From the NCBI RefSeq assembly GCF_048128805.1, contig NC_136003.1, positions 19,922,840 to 19,986,839 of the forward strand: DNA of 64,000 bases, in the 5' to 3' direction. This document shows positions 37,601-50,087 of the stretch, piece by piece (position 1 is the first letter of the stretch; each line of letters begins with the position of its first letter). The translations under genes and the position numbers were made by a program. Source of the stretch: Centroberyx gerrardi. Its lineage: Eukaryota; Chordata; Actinopteri; Beryciformes; Berycidae. Below the pieces are notes generated by a model. It was not told where the DNA came from. It was given only the letters and a program-made list of their open reading frames with translations, and did not search any database.

Positions 37601-38363
37601 TTGTGCGCATTTGATAATCACAAAAAAGGATTGACATCATGTCTAGGTATTGTGAAATGAACGATACGATGAAATGAATTCTTTATGCAGTCTTACTGAA
37701 GAATAAAGCCTTTATTTTTTGTCTTCCCATAGTTCAAGTTTGTCAGTCCCACCCAATGAAGAGGTGGCAAACAGAGTGAAGGAGTAAGAGGTAGAGCAAG
37801 TGTTCCATTCTCATTGTGATCAGCGTAAAAACTCACTTTTACACACCATGGGAATGGCCATCCAAAGAAGGCCGACTAGAAAAAAACAAAACAAAATTAC
37901 AGCAGCTTCTTTGTGGCGTTGCTAGCTTTCCCTTCTTATTCACAATCATAAATACTCCTAACTCACTGACTTTTGATAAAGATCGCACTACAGTGTAAAC
38001 CAGAGAGGCCATGAGTGCTCGCCATGAACAGAGGCATGGCAGTCGTCACCATCGCTATCGCCACCACCACCGTCACAGTCTCTGAACACTTGGGAGTGGG
38101 GAAAGGGCCTCTTGCTGTGTGTCCAAGGCTAAGGGGCACTGCATAGTACAGTCAGACAGAAGAGATAATGGCTGCCCGCCATGGCCCACATAGAGGCTCT
38201 CAATCCAGCACTCAGGAAGAGTACGACCTGGGAGAAAAAAAAAAGAAAAAAAAACAGGGCCGCCTCCACATGAAGCAGGGCACAGAAACCTGAGCGGCGG
38301 AGCTTGACAGCACATCAATCCAAAATAGGTGCACAGGAGTCAGCTGGCCCTGTGAGTAAGAGA

Positions 38364-38396
38364 GTGTGTGTGTGTGAGTGTGTGTGTGTATGTGCA
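38364..38396. repeat. Imperfect (GT)n microsatellite
   Basis: A short GT tract broken by GAG and TAT, within the probable map2k6 3' UTR. Confidence 0.85.
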
Positions 38397-39405
38397 CGCG
38401 TTTCACACTGCATTAAAAACTAACTAATATCAACCACTCTAGGAACATCTGCACTGCCCAGGTTACGACAGCGCCATGTTACATTTAAAAAAAAAAAAAA
38501 AAAGATAGTATTTACATCTTCAACACATAAATTATTTCCCTAACATACTGTATGTGTAAGGCATAATAAGGTCTCTGAAAAAAATAAGTGCCTCGGATGA
38601 AAAGACGATACTGACCCCAGCATTCGGAAAGATAAGCAAAGGGGAGAATAAGTTTAAATGCTGCCAAAAAAACAAACAAAAAAAAAAAAAAGTCAAAATG
38701 CGGGCAAAATCAAGTCCAAAACAGAAAAAAAAACCCACACAATTAATGTAATAATTCATGAGAACAATTTTCAAAAATGGCACACAGCGGGCAAGATATA
38801 GCTGTGAGCTTGAATAGGCAACCCCTGAACCTCCAGGTGGTAACACCGGCAGCACTGTTTACATTAGGAGGCCAACTCTTAATCTAATACCCAAGAGGAG
38901 AGGAGGGAGGGAGGGAGGGCTGTGTACTGTGGGGTCACTGCATGAAGGCGCCTTGGAGCGCTATAAGGTCAGATGACACGGGATTCCTCACATTCCTGCC
39001 TCACACGAAGAACCACAGAGAGAGATCTAGGAATGACTTGCGACTCCTTCTGTCCCCGAAATTGACCTTTGCCATTTGTCGCGGTGCAGCGTGCTTCGTT
39101 TTTGACCGCTGGAGCCTCCCACGGCCCGGCAAGACACAGGACCAGGCCAGACTGGTCACCTGATGCGTTTTGACGAATAAGGCCCCAAGTAATTCACACT
39201 TGACGTCGAAATATATATACAGTATCAAAAAAAACAAACAAAAAAAAAAACTGTATAATGAGAAAACATACAAACGCATATGCAAATATAGCTTTCATTA
39301 CACAAAAAAAAACATACACTTTAACTGTTGGTTTTGCAGATGAAATTCAAAGTATTCATACAATATGCGTCACAAAAGAAATAATGGCTGGCTCTGTCCG
39401 TTCTG

Positions 39406-39427
39406 AAGAGAGAGAGAGAGAGAGAGG
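39406..39427. repeat. (GA)n microsatellite
   Basis: A short GA tract in the probable map2k6 3' UTR, followed by GGGGA purine repeats. Confidence 0.85.
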
Positions 39428-39771
39428 GGGAGAGAGGGAGAAAAAAAAAACAGGACAAAAACAACAAGAGTTCAGTTCATATCTGTCGTGTTGGATAATT
39501 GCACACACACAGGAGGCTTGGAGGAGTGAATTAAACCTCTCCAGTCGGTTGGACCATACGAGTTCATATCACCGTCACTCTCCCACTCCAGTGCTGTTGG
39601 GCTGGTTTCAGTCTTTGGGTCGCCCCCTGTTGTGTGTGGGTGCATGAGAGTCCGTCGAGTATGTCATTCCAGTGAGTTTAAAAAAAAAAAAAAAGGTAGG
39701 CCATTGGTTCATTGATGGAGAGGTCCCGCCTACCCTGACGGGGAGGGGTTGGGAGGGGGGCGGGGAGCCCA

Positions 39772-39959
39772 TCAGTCAGCCAGGATGACCTTGACAAAAC
39801 TGGCCACGTCTGTCTCTTTGGAGTCATGCAGGGTGAAAAAGGGATGTTGCTGTGTAGAAAAGGAGAAACATCTATGCTTAGACATATGTTCCTGGACGAC
39901 AAAAGGGATTTACACCAATGTAATAAACACTGTGTTGTTATTGTTTTTAGCTAGCAACA

Positions 39960-40008
<49 letters not shown>

Positions 40009-43000
40009 ACACACACACTCTTGGTGGGTTAATTGGGTAAAGCCTGGCCTCTTGTGGACAAAAGCAAGAACAGGAGCACCCTAGATTTCACAGAGGTGAC
40101 ACAGATGGTGGCAAAGTAGACAGAAGACAGAACAAAATACATTCAACTATTTAATGCCATTTTTGGAGAAAAGAGACATAAAAACCAAAGATGCAAACTA
40201 ACCATTAATTCTGTGTAAGCTGGTCTCTCAATTGGCTTCTTTCTTAAGCTGTAAAGATGAAGAAGATAGAGGCAAACATAAGACAAAATACCAAACAAAT
40301 ATCCAACAGTAATTATAGCCACATATAAAAATAGTCAAATGATGCCATCTGATGATGTTGACAGGATGATGGAGCTCCTGAGATAGTCATGGCTCTTCTT
40401 CAGGCTAATGGAGAGCAGAACACTGACCCCTGCTGGGCTTTGGATGCCACTGCTTTAGAGCGAGGCGGATGAGGAGCATAACCGTGAGAAATGTGCAGAG
40501 ATGGAGAGGCTCACCATTGGGAGCTGAAGTCTACAAACTCTGGGGAGAAGCGGTCGGCGGGCAGCTGTGGAGACGGCTCGTCCACCACCTGTTTGAGCTG
40601 CTGGAACGGGGTGCCCCACGAGTCGTAGGGGAACTTCAAAATGGCCAGCTCAATCTAGAAGGCAGAGACAGTCTGGTTTAACAGGGATCCTACACATTGT
40701 CCATTTAAAATATCATACTTTTTCCTTCTATTTCTTGACTGGATTTTAAGATTTTGATCAGGGTTCAATATGATGTATGCTAATGTTAGCTGGGTAATAT
40801 GACTATCAACTATAACGCTAGCTGAAGATGATCCTTCACAACACTGAAGAGTTCATCTTCAAAGGGCGATATATTTTTAAAAACCATTACCAGAAAGTCA
40901 TCACGCAACATCTATAAAATATTAAGTATTTAGACTATTTAGATCCAAGTTAATTAATCTCCTTTTGCTATAATTTGTTTTAACTTTGTACTACCAATCA
41001 TTTTGTATGAGTATATGTATTTTATCAAATGGTGGACCTTTCAGTTTGGAACAAAACTCTTCAAATATCACAATATTTGCAGACACTTTTACAGAATTGT
41101 ACAATTCCCAAGCTTCCCATGGTCTCAAAATTGTAAAATATATTCTTTGCAAGATAGCAATAAGGGATAAATAAGTGATAAGGGCATCTCTTTCGTGTAG
41201 CCAAAGAAAGAAAAGGTGCCTGTGAGCCATATTAAATATTAATCAAGGAAAGCATGGATTATTTATGATTTTGCACCAATCTGGTCTCGCTGTCAAAACA
41301 TACCAATCATACCAGGGTGACAGTGACTCACCATTAGTGTTGGATCGTGTGTGTGGAAATTTGTGGTACCGATATTGGCATCTTTTTTAACATGATTTAG
41401 TAAACATGGTATTTGCCAAAGTGTACTGTACCATCTGATGAATTAAACTCTTGTTGAGAAAGTAACGCTGTGGATAATTGTGATCATAAACTTCAAACAA
41501 AACTGGGTCTCCCACCACCATGGTGCTCATCACAGCAGTAGCTGCCGAGGATAAAATGGATCATAGAGGAAAAAGTGGAAGAGGCTCGACTTACACTGGC
41601 AGAAAGCGGCTGGGATGGCGTTTGCCTTGAATTATATAATAAGAGTTATGATCCAATGGAGTACGGAGAAAGGTCTGGTTACACAAGGCTAAGCTAACAT
41701 TTACGTTTTTGTGTTTGCCAACAGCGTGAGCACCGTCTGACACAAGCTCATAGTAGCAAGACAGTGAATACACAATCAGAGCATCAATCATCTTGCTGGC
41801 AAAGCGAGAGCCTCTGTGGTTGAGTTGGACTTTTCCAATATCATATTGCATAGTTTGTATTTCCTTTTACTAGTCCTTTGTTGTGAACTTTAATCACATC
41901 TTTATCCACATTTTTATGTGGACAAAATGTTAGAGATGTTAAAGATTAGAAAGCACTACAAGTACTTTAAAGCTGTATGTCTGGTATGTAGCCAATAGCC
42001 TCACATGCTATTGCTTTACCAAATTCATGTAAAGCTGAATACAAGAGCATTGACTGCAACCTTGATGCCAAAATGGCAACAATAACATTAATTTTGTGCC
42101 TATTTATTATTAACTTAAAGTATCAAAAAATGAAACTGAATGTGCTCTGCAGTATTGATGCCAGTATCAGTATCTAGAGGCACTAAATTTGGATACCCAG
42201 CCCGACTCACCATAGTGATTCCAAGACTCCATATGTCTGACTTGACGCTGTAGCCTTTCTGGTTGAGGTCAGGGTTGATCCGCTCAGGCTGAAACAGGAA
42301 AAAAGCCAGCAACAGATAAAATTATTTCAACAATAATGATAAACTTGATTTGTTTTGCATTTTTCAAAACAGAGTTACAAAACAGCTACAGACAAATCAA
42401 TAAAAATGCCAGATTTAAACTCAGACGTAAAGAATAAAGAAGTCAAATGTAATGGGAATAAAATAGTTAAAAACAAATTATATAAAAGACAGCCCTATAG
42501 AATTAGGGAAATAGGTCATAATGTGTAGCCTATTCATTTAATGCCTTTGAGTAATGGGTTTTGACTAATGTGGAGCTACTCCTTCATACTTTTGATTAAT
42601 AGTATTCTAGTGTAGCCTACACCTATATCTAAATGTTTAGTTTTTTCTATTTTCTTCTATTTCTGCATATATTATATGGTTAAAAATATTATATGGTTAA
42701 AATGTTTAAAATGAGTGACGGTATGATCATGTGACGAGAATCCAAGTCATGTAATTTGAGTCTTCTTGAACACCTGTGATTGTGCAATCAATGATCGAAC
42801 CTGAGGAAGCAACTGGCGAAACGCGTTGTTCGCTTCTCAAGTCTAATCTTAAGAAAATAAAGATGTAAGTTAACAACGAAGTCTAACAGTGTGCGGTTAT
42901 GTCTTATTCCTGCGACCAACCTGCACCTGATCATAAGTGGGTGTGCACGGGCGTCTTGACGACTAATTCCCATAAATTACTTAAAAGCTTTAGGTGATGA

Positions 43001-46000
43001 TTTTAAAGAATGCACTGGTTCTGCTGAAGTTCCAGGCAAGATATTCAAAAACTTAGGGGTTCGGACAGCGAAGGCCTGATTACTGTTAGTCTGTAGTCTA
43101 GACTTCAACATGGTGAGGGAGCGGCCTGCCTGAGGATCTCTGGCTGTGCTCCAGCTCATGAGGGGTTAAAAGACCTACGATGTTGATAAAGGCCAGGCCT
43201 CGCTCAGGCTTAGATCAATCTTAAATCCGTACATTTCTAAAACTTCACTGAAGAATCTTCTCCTGCACCTCAACTGGCCTGTACCAGGAGTCTCTTCCCC
43301 GATTTTCCCTGGCCCTGCTTACCGCCATGTAGGGCTTGCAGCCTGCATCCATGGTTTTGGCTACGGAGTCCACCAGGTGGCCACTGATGCCAAAGTCACA
43401 CATCTTAACCTGGCCCTGAGTGTTGATGAGAACATTGGAGGGCTTCACATCTGGAGAGGGACGGTGTTGGAGTGATGAGAGAAGGGATAGCAAATCAACA
43501 AGGGGAAACACATGAGTATAAATTTTCTGATATTGCAATGTCTTTGATATGAGTAAACACACTGTTTACCTCTGTGTATCACCGACAGGTTACTGTGCAG
43601 GTGCTCTAATGCCTTGACAATCTGTAAAGTAAACAGAGATTGAGAACTGAGGAAGAAGTTGAAGTCATCATCAGTCATCATCAAGAAGTCAGTAACTAAC
43701 GCTGAGAACTAGAGGTGTAGAAGACACCCAAATGATCAAATCATCACAATGACAATGCTCTCAAATAGTAAAATATGGTGCAGGAGTCGTGGACGTACTG
43801 CTACAGTGATCTTGCCCAAGATGTCCTCGGGGATGGTCATGCCTTTCTCAATAACCTTCTTGTAGAACTTATCCAGAGAAGTGTCCATCAGCTCCATGCA
43901 GATCCAAACATCCCCCTGGCAACACCGATGTCAACCGACAATGAAGAGAAACAAGGCGGTCAGCACTTCCGTAAAATGCACAAAGAAGGCAATGCCGATA
44001 GTAAATGTGTGAGACGCAGACATTGTCTTCACCTCTCTGAAGAGGGCGCCATAGAAGGTGACGGTGAAGAAGCAGTCCACTGTCCTCATGGAAATGTCCA
44101 GGTCCATCAGCAGCCTCTTCTGCTCCAGGGTGTTGACTGTGGCACGGATCCTCTGGGGAGAGAAACGCACAGATCGGGCTGCAAGTTTCATCACAGGTGC
44201 TTAATCCCAATGGGGTCCAATGTCTTATCACAACGTCCTCAAATATTATCAACAATGCATTTTAAAAGGCCCTGCAACTTAGCTGCACAGTTGCACCAGT
44301 CAAATCACCAGAGATGACAGAGAGAGGAATGAAAACTCCTTTTCCAAAGATATATAACCCATCCCCCCCCCCCCCCCCCAATGTAACCCATCATAGATCC
44401 GATCTAAATGAGTGCGAGCTGAGCGCACATGTTGAGTACATCTATGAGTCATCGTACTATTTTAAAAGCCTGGTGCATCTACTGAGCAGCCAAGTCAGGT
44501 AACCTGAGCAGCGAGCGGCTGGCCAGCCTACCTTGACAGCCATGATAACACCACTGGGCACATGTCTCATCTTGTCCACCACCCCATACGCTCCCCTCCC
44601 CAGCTCGCCAATCTGCTCCAAGTCATCTGCCTTCACCACAAAGTTCTGGACGGAGGAGAGAGCGGTCAGCTTAATGCATGTATTCAGCTCAGCAAAAAAT
44701 AGAACAGCACGTCTCAGGAGAATACGGAGCCAACTTTACCTTATCTCCAATAGTGACGCAAGCTTTAGAGTCGAGGTCTCGAGGGGGCCTGCAGCGAGAG
44801 AACAGAGTTTAAATTGAGTAAAAACAGTCAGTATACTGTCAGTTTGAAAGATGCCATATTTGCTTACAGCTGATTCATGAGACACATTGTGCATCTTTAT
44901 TATTAGAATAACTGATGAGATTCATATTAAAACAGAGAGTGGTTTAAGTCAATATTAAGATCAATGGTCAACTCGGGTAATCCAACATGCAGGGATTGAA
45001 CCTCTCTCCCCGATTTGGACAGGAATCAGCATTTACACAGGGCCGTGGTTCCTTAAGTGGAGTACAGACAATCCAAATCCCCAGAAAGTTCATTCATATT
45101 ATCACATCTACTACGAAACACAATGCACTTCTCAGCCAAATGCCTATTAGGGTGTCTCCAAATCTATTCGGGCATCTCCATCATAAAAAAAAAGTTTGAG
45201 AGCCCCTTATTGAGGATAATATGTTTGCTGCCTCTGCCCCTCGGCACCCCGGCATAAAGAGGAGCCTTACGCTGCTGCTGCTGGTGGAGGCTGCTCAAAC
45301 ACTTCTTTGGACAGCTTCAGTCCAGGGTTCTTCTTCTTCCCTGGCAGATAAGAAATGAGAAAAGCCTTCATGATTGACTGGTCAATATATCCACATCAGT
45401 CTATGGATAGTGGAGTTTTTTCCCCATTCTGGAAGTAAGGAGTGCTTTCAAGGTTACATTCAATTTGCAGTTGCCATTGACACCGACTCTTGCCAATGAT
45501 CTGTTATCTAACTGGAGATTAGGTGTACTCAAAGCTGAGGCCCCACAATAGAGAGAAGGTGGCCTAAATGACTAATCGGCATTGGTATGATGACTCAGAT
45601 GCAGAGAAAGGGGAGGGATGGTAAAATACAAGGGAAGCAAGTCCTCCTTTCCTGTCATGATTTTTTTTTTCAAATGTTGCAACCAAATCAACCGTCAATA
45701 TGTTTTTTTCTCAAGTTTAGGACATATTACATTTTTCAATATCTGGAAGATCAAACATGGTGCTGTAAACTGTGGAGCTCTGGGACCTTTCTCTGTTAAA
45801 GTAGTGACAGCAGTCCATTCATAAACACGTTTTACCAGCAGCCTTGGGACTTCCCACAAGGGGCTGTGGGTCCCTGCCAGAATGACACAGCCAACAGGCC
45901 TACCAGGAACACAGAGGAAAACAGTTCAGCTCTTCTCGACATGGACACTGGCGCTCAGCGTGTTTGCTCCCGTAGCAAGGTCGACAGGAAAAACAGAACA

Positions 46001-48749
46001 CATTCTTGACCTTTGTCTGTCCTGGGATTGGACAGATTTTCACCCACTGGGATATGATGAGAAATAGTTTAGACCTGCCTGGCTATTTCCTCAACTAGTT
46101 GTATACAGGCTTAGGCCAGGCTGCAAGCTAAACTCATTCTACCTCAAATCTAGGAAGTTAGTTTCATGTAGCTGACAGGCAAGTCACTAAAAAGATGTAT
46201 TTTGCGCAGACTGGAGCAGCCCCTTTTTTGAAATTAGCAAAAAATTGCAATGGGTCTGTTTATTGGTATGACTTATTTGTCATTAGAGGTGTGGATACCA
46301 GCTGCTACTACTGAATTAAAATTATTTACCATGTAATGAGTCATACCACTCCAGTTTGCAGGAAACATGATTGGGTAAACCCCTTCCTTGCTAAGCCGTG
46401 CTTAGGGAAGTCTAGCTCACAAGGATTTCAGATTCGATGGCCTACAACTGAAACTTCAGGCAGGCGTATTGTGTGCTGTAGCCCTAAAATAGGCCTACAA
46501 AGTGTCTTGACAGACAGGAGTTTCAATGAGCCACTACGCCTACAGTAGTCTCATGTGGTAGGGGAAGATTAAATGTGATTTACTCACACATGCTCAGTCA
46601 AAAATAGATTGTGCATTTCCTCTGGGTGACATAAATAAAGAGCATTCAAAACCTCCCTATGACCTGACAAATAAGACAGCCTTTTGTTCACCCAACAAAA
46701 GTAGGGTAGCAAGCCAATACAACACAGGCCAGGCTCTCCCTTCACTGGTGCAGCACAGAAAAATAAACGGATTGCGTAGTTTAAAAACATGCCACCAAAC
46801 CTGACAGAACGTGGCTTGTTTAATCTCTTAGAAAGGTTTAACAATGTGTTGGTGCTGCATGAAAACAACTACTACAATAACACTTGACACATACAGTAGA
46901 TCATACTGTACATATCACCTTTTGAATGAGGTCTGAGTAATTGCAAGACATGCCTTGCGTGTTTACAGTGAAGTCGTAATGGACTTGAAATACTAGTCGC
47001 TCTCAGGTAGCAGTGCCAGTGTGTGGTGTGTGTCGTACCCCTGTGGCCTGGGCTGTGGGGTGGGATATGACTCACAGCCAGTCAGACTGGACACATCCGC
47101 TGAAAACACAACAGCTGTCAGGACCCTTTGGGAAATATGATGTCACTTCACTTGGCCTGCTTACTGCTCACTTTCCTCATTGGGCCGAGGCTAGCTTCCC
47201 TGCAGCTTTCTGTTGCAAGACCTGCCTTGTCCCCGAATTGGGCCCCGATATGAGACAATGATGCCGTGACATCAGCCATAGCTGTATAGTCAGTGGATGT
47301 CAAGGGGACACAGGAAATTAGGTGATTCTCCGGACACACCAATAATAAGAGAAGAGAATCTTCTGAGTGCAGCAACGCATACACAACATGAAGAGGAATT
47401 TCTGGATTGTGCATGGGATCAAAGTGTCAATAGCTGTGTGGCGAGTCACCATCAGGAAGCTTCGGCCTCAGTCTGGGCCCATATATGGACAATGATGAGT
47501 CATGCACAGATAATCTTCCACACCACCCTATCAGTGCAGTTAGGGAGAATCCAATCTCCGAACATGCCTAAGCAATGCCGTGAATTGCATTGCAATGCAT
47601 TTAGGCCCACTCCACCCTTTACCACGGAGGGCCGCACTCACTGTAGTGGTCAGAAAAAAAAAACCCACACACTTTCACAAGACACCTTTGGTCTGCACAG
47701 TAACAACACATTAGAACCTGTGTAGCAGCTATGCAATACTGCTTGCAGCCAGTGAAGTGTCAACAAAGAGCGCCTGCACTAGGTATTGAGGCTGCAAGTC
47801 AAAACATGCCATGGTAGGCCAAAGGCTGTGATTGCCTGAACAGCACACAGCCAATCTACACAGCCCTCTCAAAACAATGTGTACTCCCGACCATGGTAAC
47901 GCTAGTATGATTGTGTAACAGCACAAGCGGTGAACTTGAAATGCAAATTGACATCATCGTGCTCTCTGTATCTGACGCAGAGGAAGGACCCTGATTTTCC
48001 GAGGGGTGCATTTTGTTGAACAGTGTCCGCCGCTACAAAAAAAACATTACACAACACACACGCTAGCGGAAGCCAAATGTGCGATTCGTCGTTCATTGAC
48101 ATTGCCGCGAAGCGCGTGAATGTTTAAAAATAGTGGAATTTCCACCAGGGAAAACGCATTTTTACGGACGCGACTCTAAATATATACATGTATAGGCTAC
48201 GTGTGGTTACGTTGGCCAATCAGAATGATCCAACATAATCAATGAGTCATGACATCCAGGAGGCCGAAAAAATAAAACACCTGTGGTCCCACTTTGCTTT
48301 CACCTAAAGAGGAGAAACCAATCTGTACCGCTGCAGCGAGTTACAGCTGAAGGTGCAAGTCGGTTGTTTAACACAGCTTGGCGAAATACCTCTTTTTGTC
48401 GTGAAAATGTGCTCACTAAAACACAAAAGTGAAACGCGAGCGACACGGGAATGCCCATTACCAGAAAGCAAAATTGGCGATATAAGCTATAATACAGCGC
48501 AGGAGCAATATCTTGAGGCTCCAGTGTGGCTAGAGGCTTCGCATAATGATAGAAAGCAGGAAAGACGTCCTGGCTAGCTTTTTTTTTCCTCCTCTCATGC
48601 ATGCAGCTTTCCACCTGGTAAGGTTACGATTGTCAATGATAGCTAAATTACTTCCACACAAACTGCACCGCATAAATGAAATCACATGCATGGGTATGTT
48701 TTAAAAAGCGGCAGAGTACGAAATCCTTACCTCCTTTAGAAAGAGACAT
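39772..48749 (-). CDS. map2k6: Dual-specificity MAP kinase kinase 6 (MKK6)
   Basis: Twelve coding exons join in frame with GT-AG sites: 48749-48731, 45340-45271, 44788-44740, 44645-44532, 44152-44033, 43915-43799, 43621-43570, 43450-43323, 42288-42211, 40654-40515, 40248-40203, 39849-39772 (1011 bp, 336 aa; human 334). Features: N-terminal MAPK docking site (KKKNPGLKL, 8-16), glycine loop GRGAYGVV (62-69), ATP-binding Lys84, HRDVKPSN (179-186), DFG (199-201), activation-loop Ser209 and Thr213 in SVAKT, and a C-terminal DVD-type docking region. The enzyme phosphorylates p38 MAPK on Thr and Tyr of TGY in stress and cytokine signalling. The N-terminus and kcnj neighbours favour MAP2K6 over MAP2K3. 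One oddity: CFFTVTFYG (111-119), where other MKK3/6 proteins have CPFTVTFYG. All catalytic residues are intact. Confidence 0.95.
39957..40019. repeat. (CA)n microsatellite in map2k6 last intron
   Basis: About 30 CA units with one GA interruption, between the exons at 40248-40203 and 39849-39772. Confidence 0.97.
42780..43250 (+). mobile_element. Dispersed-repeat remnants in a map2k6 intron
   Basis: This intron (42289-43322) carries two worn pieces. Near 42800 is CTGAGGAAGCAACTGGCGAA then ACGCG, a motif seen in many fish repeats. At about 43005-43240 is a CpG-bearing block (GGGGTTCGGACAGCGAAGGC then AAGGCCAGGCCTCGCTCAGG) resembling a widespread teleost interspersed repeat. I cannot name the families, and no intact frame remains. 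Confidence 0.4.
44363..44379. repeat. Poly-C run in a map2k6 intron
   Basis: Seventeen consecutive C between the exons at 44532 and 44152. Long G/C homopolymers are rare in fish DNA and prone to sequencing error. Confidence 0.95.
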
Positions 48750-50087
48750 TTCCCCTTTGCTTTGATGAGGGGGAAGGGAAGCACAAAGACTTTTGCCTTT
48801 TTTTACTCCCTCCCTCCCTGCATCTACCCTTACACCCGCTCAGGATCGGTGGCTTGTCGTGCAAAAACTAGCAGCGATAAAAAGATTGTTTATCTTCGTG
48901 CAATCTCCGTGCTTCTATCGCTAACCCGCAGGTTTAAGGATCGATTAGCAGATGGATGCACAACTTTAAATGAAGTCGACGCGGGATATACAGTTCGAGT
49001 TAGTTTGCTAACAAAAACTGCACTTTTAGGGTGGCCAAAGTCTGACAGCTGAAGGTTCCAACGACGCTGCTGCGTAATGACGTATTTCCTGCCTCATGCT
49101 TAAAGGCTTATGGGTTGTGTAGTTTGTATCGTGAGCACGGATTTTTCTTTCGGTTTTTTTTTTTGTACAGATGATGTAACAGAGAGCTAATTTAATTTAC
49201 AGATTAAAACTACATTAATTACAACGATGCTTTTAATAGATCATACAATGCATTTGACTTTGATTTGTTGTCTGGCAACTTTATGCACACTAGATTTTGG
49301 TAACTGAATTATAGGCAATCATAGACAAAATGTTTTTTTTCTTGTTTTTATTGAAGATGAAAATGACAGAGATGTAGTTTCTTTAAAAGCTAGAGATAAG
49401 GTGTGTGTTACACTAGAAACAAAATACAATCCCCTAGGGGCTGCAATAAAAAAAAAAAAATCCCCACTGTCTTGCATGTGAGCCGCAGAATACAAAGGAA
49501 CATTGATAATGGGATTGTACTTCAAATGCATTTTGGTATGTAAACAGCAAGGTACTGTAGGTATATAAGGGTATGTTTAAGGATATAGTGCCATGAACTA
49601 GAAATCTATGTGGACACTAGAATAGAGCTTCATTTTCATGTTCTGCATAAAAGGAAACCAACAGCAAACATTTTAATTTAAAGCAAAACTTCTATCTATG
49701 CAGACAACATTAACCATTATGTAGATTTAATGAATTCATAATGCCATTCAACCAAGGAAACAGCCAGACATTAAAAACCGTAACAAATACAGTACAGAAA
49801 AGCTTTTTTTTCTCTCAGTATGCATGTAAAACTGAAAACCCACTGTGAGTAATCTGATAATCATTGCTGAGCCACTGAATTGTTGTTACAATGGTGAGTC
49901 CGTAACTGGTACCAGACGCCTCCTTGCTAAGTAGTTGGAAGACAAAAAAACAAATTGCACAAAGTGATCATTAATGGAGATGTCACACACCTGACCAATA
50001 AGCAGGTGCTGTGATATGAGTGTGGTTTGGAGTGAGTGGGTGTGGAGGCCGGACAAGTGATGGTGAGGCGACACAGAATTCCTGCCC
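48750..50087 (-). other. map2k6 upstream region and btbd17 3' UTR
   Basis: Bases 48750 to about 49150 are upstream of the map2k6 start codon, contain several CpGs and should include its 5' UTR and promoter. No TATA box is clear. Bases 50087 to about 49330 are the likely btbd17 3' UTR, ending near a minus-strand AATAAA (TTTATT at 49347-49352). The two genes are in tandem, with about 600 bp between that signal and the map2k6 start codon. Confidence 0.5.
49347..49352 (-). terminator. Probable btbd17 polyadenylation signal
   Basis: AATAAA on the minus strand about 740 bp after the btbd17 stop codon. Confidence 0.5.

Larger units (their letters stand above)
19930..37710. other. Gene-poor spacer between kcnj2 and map2k6
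   Basis: About 17.8 kb with no ORF that I can assign to a protein family and no exon series that joins in frame. It contains microsatellites, a 15-bp inverted repeat, a hAT-like MITE, a SINE, a LINE tail and a TIR element (listed separately). Long regulatory deserts flank KCNJ2 in mammals, so conserved enhancers are possible here but cannot be seen without alignment. Confidence 0.6.
37711..39771 (-). other. Probable map2k6 3' UTR
   Basis: On the minus strand, the stop codon at 39774-39772 is followed by about 2 kb that is T-rich and has no coding similarity. A canonical AATAAA (TTTATT at 37711-37716 on plus) is the first I found downstream. The UTR end is an inference. Confidence 0.35.

Noticed and set aside
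39258-39647. 129-codon plus-strand frame with Arg/Glu repeats
   Set aside because: It crosses a GA microsatellite within the probable map2k6 3' UTR, on the opposite strand.
43775-44317. 180-codon plus-strand frame across map2k6 exons
   Set aside because: It is antisense to two verified map2k6 exons and their intron. The protein has no family features.
47297-47725. 142-codon plus-strand frame in map2k6 intron 1
   Set aside because: No domain similarity, no splice signals fitting a gene, and ordinary composition.
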